A DNA stretch of 64,000 nucleotides from Aphelocoma coerulescens (lineage: Eukaryota > Chordata > Aves > Passeriformes > Corvidae). The stretch is taken from assembly GCF_041296385.1 (NCBI RefSeq), contig NW_027183949.1:2330501-2394500 (forward strand). Reading direction: 5' to 3'. Position numbers and translations under genes: made by a program. The notes beneath the pieces were generated by a model, which saw only the letters and a program-made list of their open reading frames with translations, was not told where the DNA came from and searched no databases. Shown here one piece after another: positions 62,901 through 64,000 of this stretch (position 1 is its first letter; each line of letters starts with the position of its first letter).

Positions 62901-64000
62901 CGGTGCCGCAGCCTGTTGTGCACAATTTATATGCTGATAAGAGAAGGGGGTGCTTTTGCAACGTTTTCCTTCCTGACACTTCTGTCTCTGTGAGCTTTAG
63001 CTGCTTGGACTCAGGGATACCGAAGGTATGTGAAAGTGACTGGGATGCGAGAATCATGTTGCACAGGGAACAGGGAAGGTCAGCAAATGTTTCCTGTCCT
63101 GGCACATCTCTCAGTCTGAACTGCAGCTGCAGATGCTTCACTTCCGCCAAGGACTCTGCCACCTTGAGAGAAGGATGCGCTCTATGGAGTTGAGAAAGAA
63201 AGTGCGTCTCACTAGCTTCTTTCCTCTACTTCATAGACAGCAAAGGGGCTATGAAAGGCAGCACTGGCTTTTTGTTCTAGGACTTCTTCTTCACAAGCAG
63301 CTGCTGGATGTTTGGAAGGGGGTTTGGGATATGCAAAAATGAGAGGCTAAGATGGTAAGAGGGTAAGATGGAAGTCATCTGGCAAAAGCAGAGCTCACAA
63401 AAGGGCCAGCTGAGAAAGCTCTTGCTGCCTACAACTTCAACTGCACCCCTCAAAGCAGCAGCACACACGCTGCTCTCGGCACTTTCCTTCTCAGCTCTAC
63501 GCACCATCCTAAGCCTTGCCTCTCCCACACTCAGGATCCAAAGACAACGGCACCAGGGACTGCTCACACACTAAAGGCACCAGGACAAAAGGCTCACCAG
63601 CTTGGCCTTTGCATTCCCGCTGACAGCTCCACAGCTTGAACCCAGAGAACTGCCTGCTGCCAACAGCCTTTCCAATCACTCTGAGCACCTCATGACAAGG
63701 AGTGTGGGGAATGAATCTCCAGCAGCCTCCTGCCCCAGGCTGTCCCCCGGGAGCAGCCCTGCTCCAGGCTGTGACTGCCACCTGCACAGCCAAAGGACCC
63801 AGAGCCGGTGTTACACACCACGGCTGTGCCTGGCACAGAGACACCAGTGGCCACACAAGTGGCCATGGCACTGTCCACACACAGTCCCTGCTGCTGCTCC
63901 CCCAGCCGCTGGCACCAACTCCCAGCCACCCACTCCTAAAGCCACGGGGCCCACTGGGACACTGCGGGGGCTCGTGGAAGCCAGCGGCCATTGTGACACA
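62901..64000 (+). repeat. Macrosatellite unit U29, truncated by window end
   Basis: First 1,100 bp of a unit; the minisatellite is not reached. Alleles C59, A117, A128, C392, T870, the haplotype of seven-copy units U19 and U26. Confidence 0.97.

Larger units (their letters stand above)
1..64000. repeat. Macrosatellite array, ~2.1-2.4 kb units, 28 complete plus 1 partial
   Basis: The motif CGGTGCCGCAGCC recurs at 1, 2269, 4538, 6731, 8924, 11042 and so on to 62901, always on the + strand (one copy, at 58515, has a C-to-T change). All sequence between recurrences aligns from unit to unit. Spacings are 2268, 2269, 2193, 2118, 2113 or 2419 bp, differing by multiples of 75 bp, a single extra G, or a 5-bp deletion. 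Sites used below to tell units apart, as offsets in the unit: 59 (C/G), 117 (A/G), 128 (A/G), 392 (T/C) and 870 (C/T). Both array ends lie outside the window, so total size is unknown. Function is unknown. The near-identity implies recent amplification or continuing homogenisation. Confidence 0.98.

Noticed and set aside
1..64000. Multicopy gene cluster such as rDNA, histone or tRNA arrays
   Set aside because: No rRNA, tRNA or histone sequence is recognisable in the unit on either strand.
1..64000. Assembly artefact (one unit copied many times)
   Set aside because: Units carry distinct, non-repeating combinations of alleles, copy numbers and private changes, which a simple duplication error would not make. 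Artefactual duplication of the 11-kb block is not excluded and is raised as a check.

Overview
The whole 64,000-base window is one uninterrupted head-to-tail macrosatellite array. I count 28 complete units (U1-U28) of 2,113-2,419 bp and a truncated 29th of 1,100 bp, all in the same orientation. The units are nearly identical: in the stretches I compared, they differ by a handful of scattered base changes, one 5-bp deletion, and the copy number of a nested 75-bp minisatellite. The window shows no array edge, no unique flanking DNA, no transposon insertion, no RNA gene and no convincing protein-coding gene. Units are phased here on the repeated motif CGGTGCCGCAGCC, which by coincidence begins at base 1.

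Organism: this is eukaryotic nuclear DNA, shown by tandem satellite organisation, AATAAA and GC-box motifs, and no bacterial gene layout. GC-rich minisatellites of this texture and a roughly 2.2-kb unit suggest a bird or other sauropsid, but that is inference; nothing in the sequence names a species. The closest described object I can think of is the chicken MHM (male hypermethylated) macrosatellite on the Z chromosome, a tandem array of about 2.2-kb units that is transcribed as non-coding RNA. The BamHI map here (two GGATCC sites per unit) does not obviously fit the single-cut 2.2-kb MHM unit, so I do not claim identity.

Layout of each unit (U1 coordinates): a 5' segment without internal repeats (1-1187); the minisatellite (1188-1641), with 3, 4, 5 or 7 homogeneous copies and a diverged terminal copy; and a 3' segment (1642-2268). 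The 3' segment carries a 17-bp palindrome, an acceptor-like site, an AATAAA (1931-1936), and a perfect GC box (1980-1989) 43 bp after it. Unit length is almost fully explained by minisatellite copy number: 3 copies give 2118 bp, 4 give 2193, 5 give 2268, 5 with an extra G give 2269, and 7 give 2419. A 5-bp deletion turns 2118 into 2113 in U17 and U22.

Higher-order structure: U1 to mid-U5 and U6 to mid-U10 are a recent duplication of a five-unit block (period 11,041 bp). Other units share alleles in shuffled combinations, which points to unequal exchange and gene conversion. All 7-copy units lie in the right-hand third.

Many open frames of 60-274 codons recur in every unit, but copy-to-copy substitutions are mostly amino-acid-changing or disruptive, frames overlap on both strands, and several are broken in individual units. 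I treat them as fortuitous. If the array makes a product it is more likely a repeat-derived non-coding transcript.
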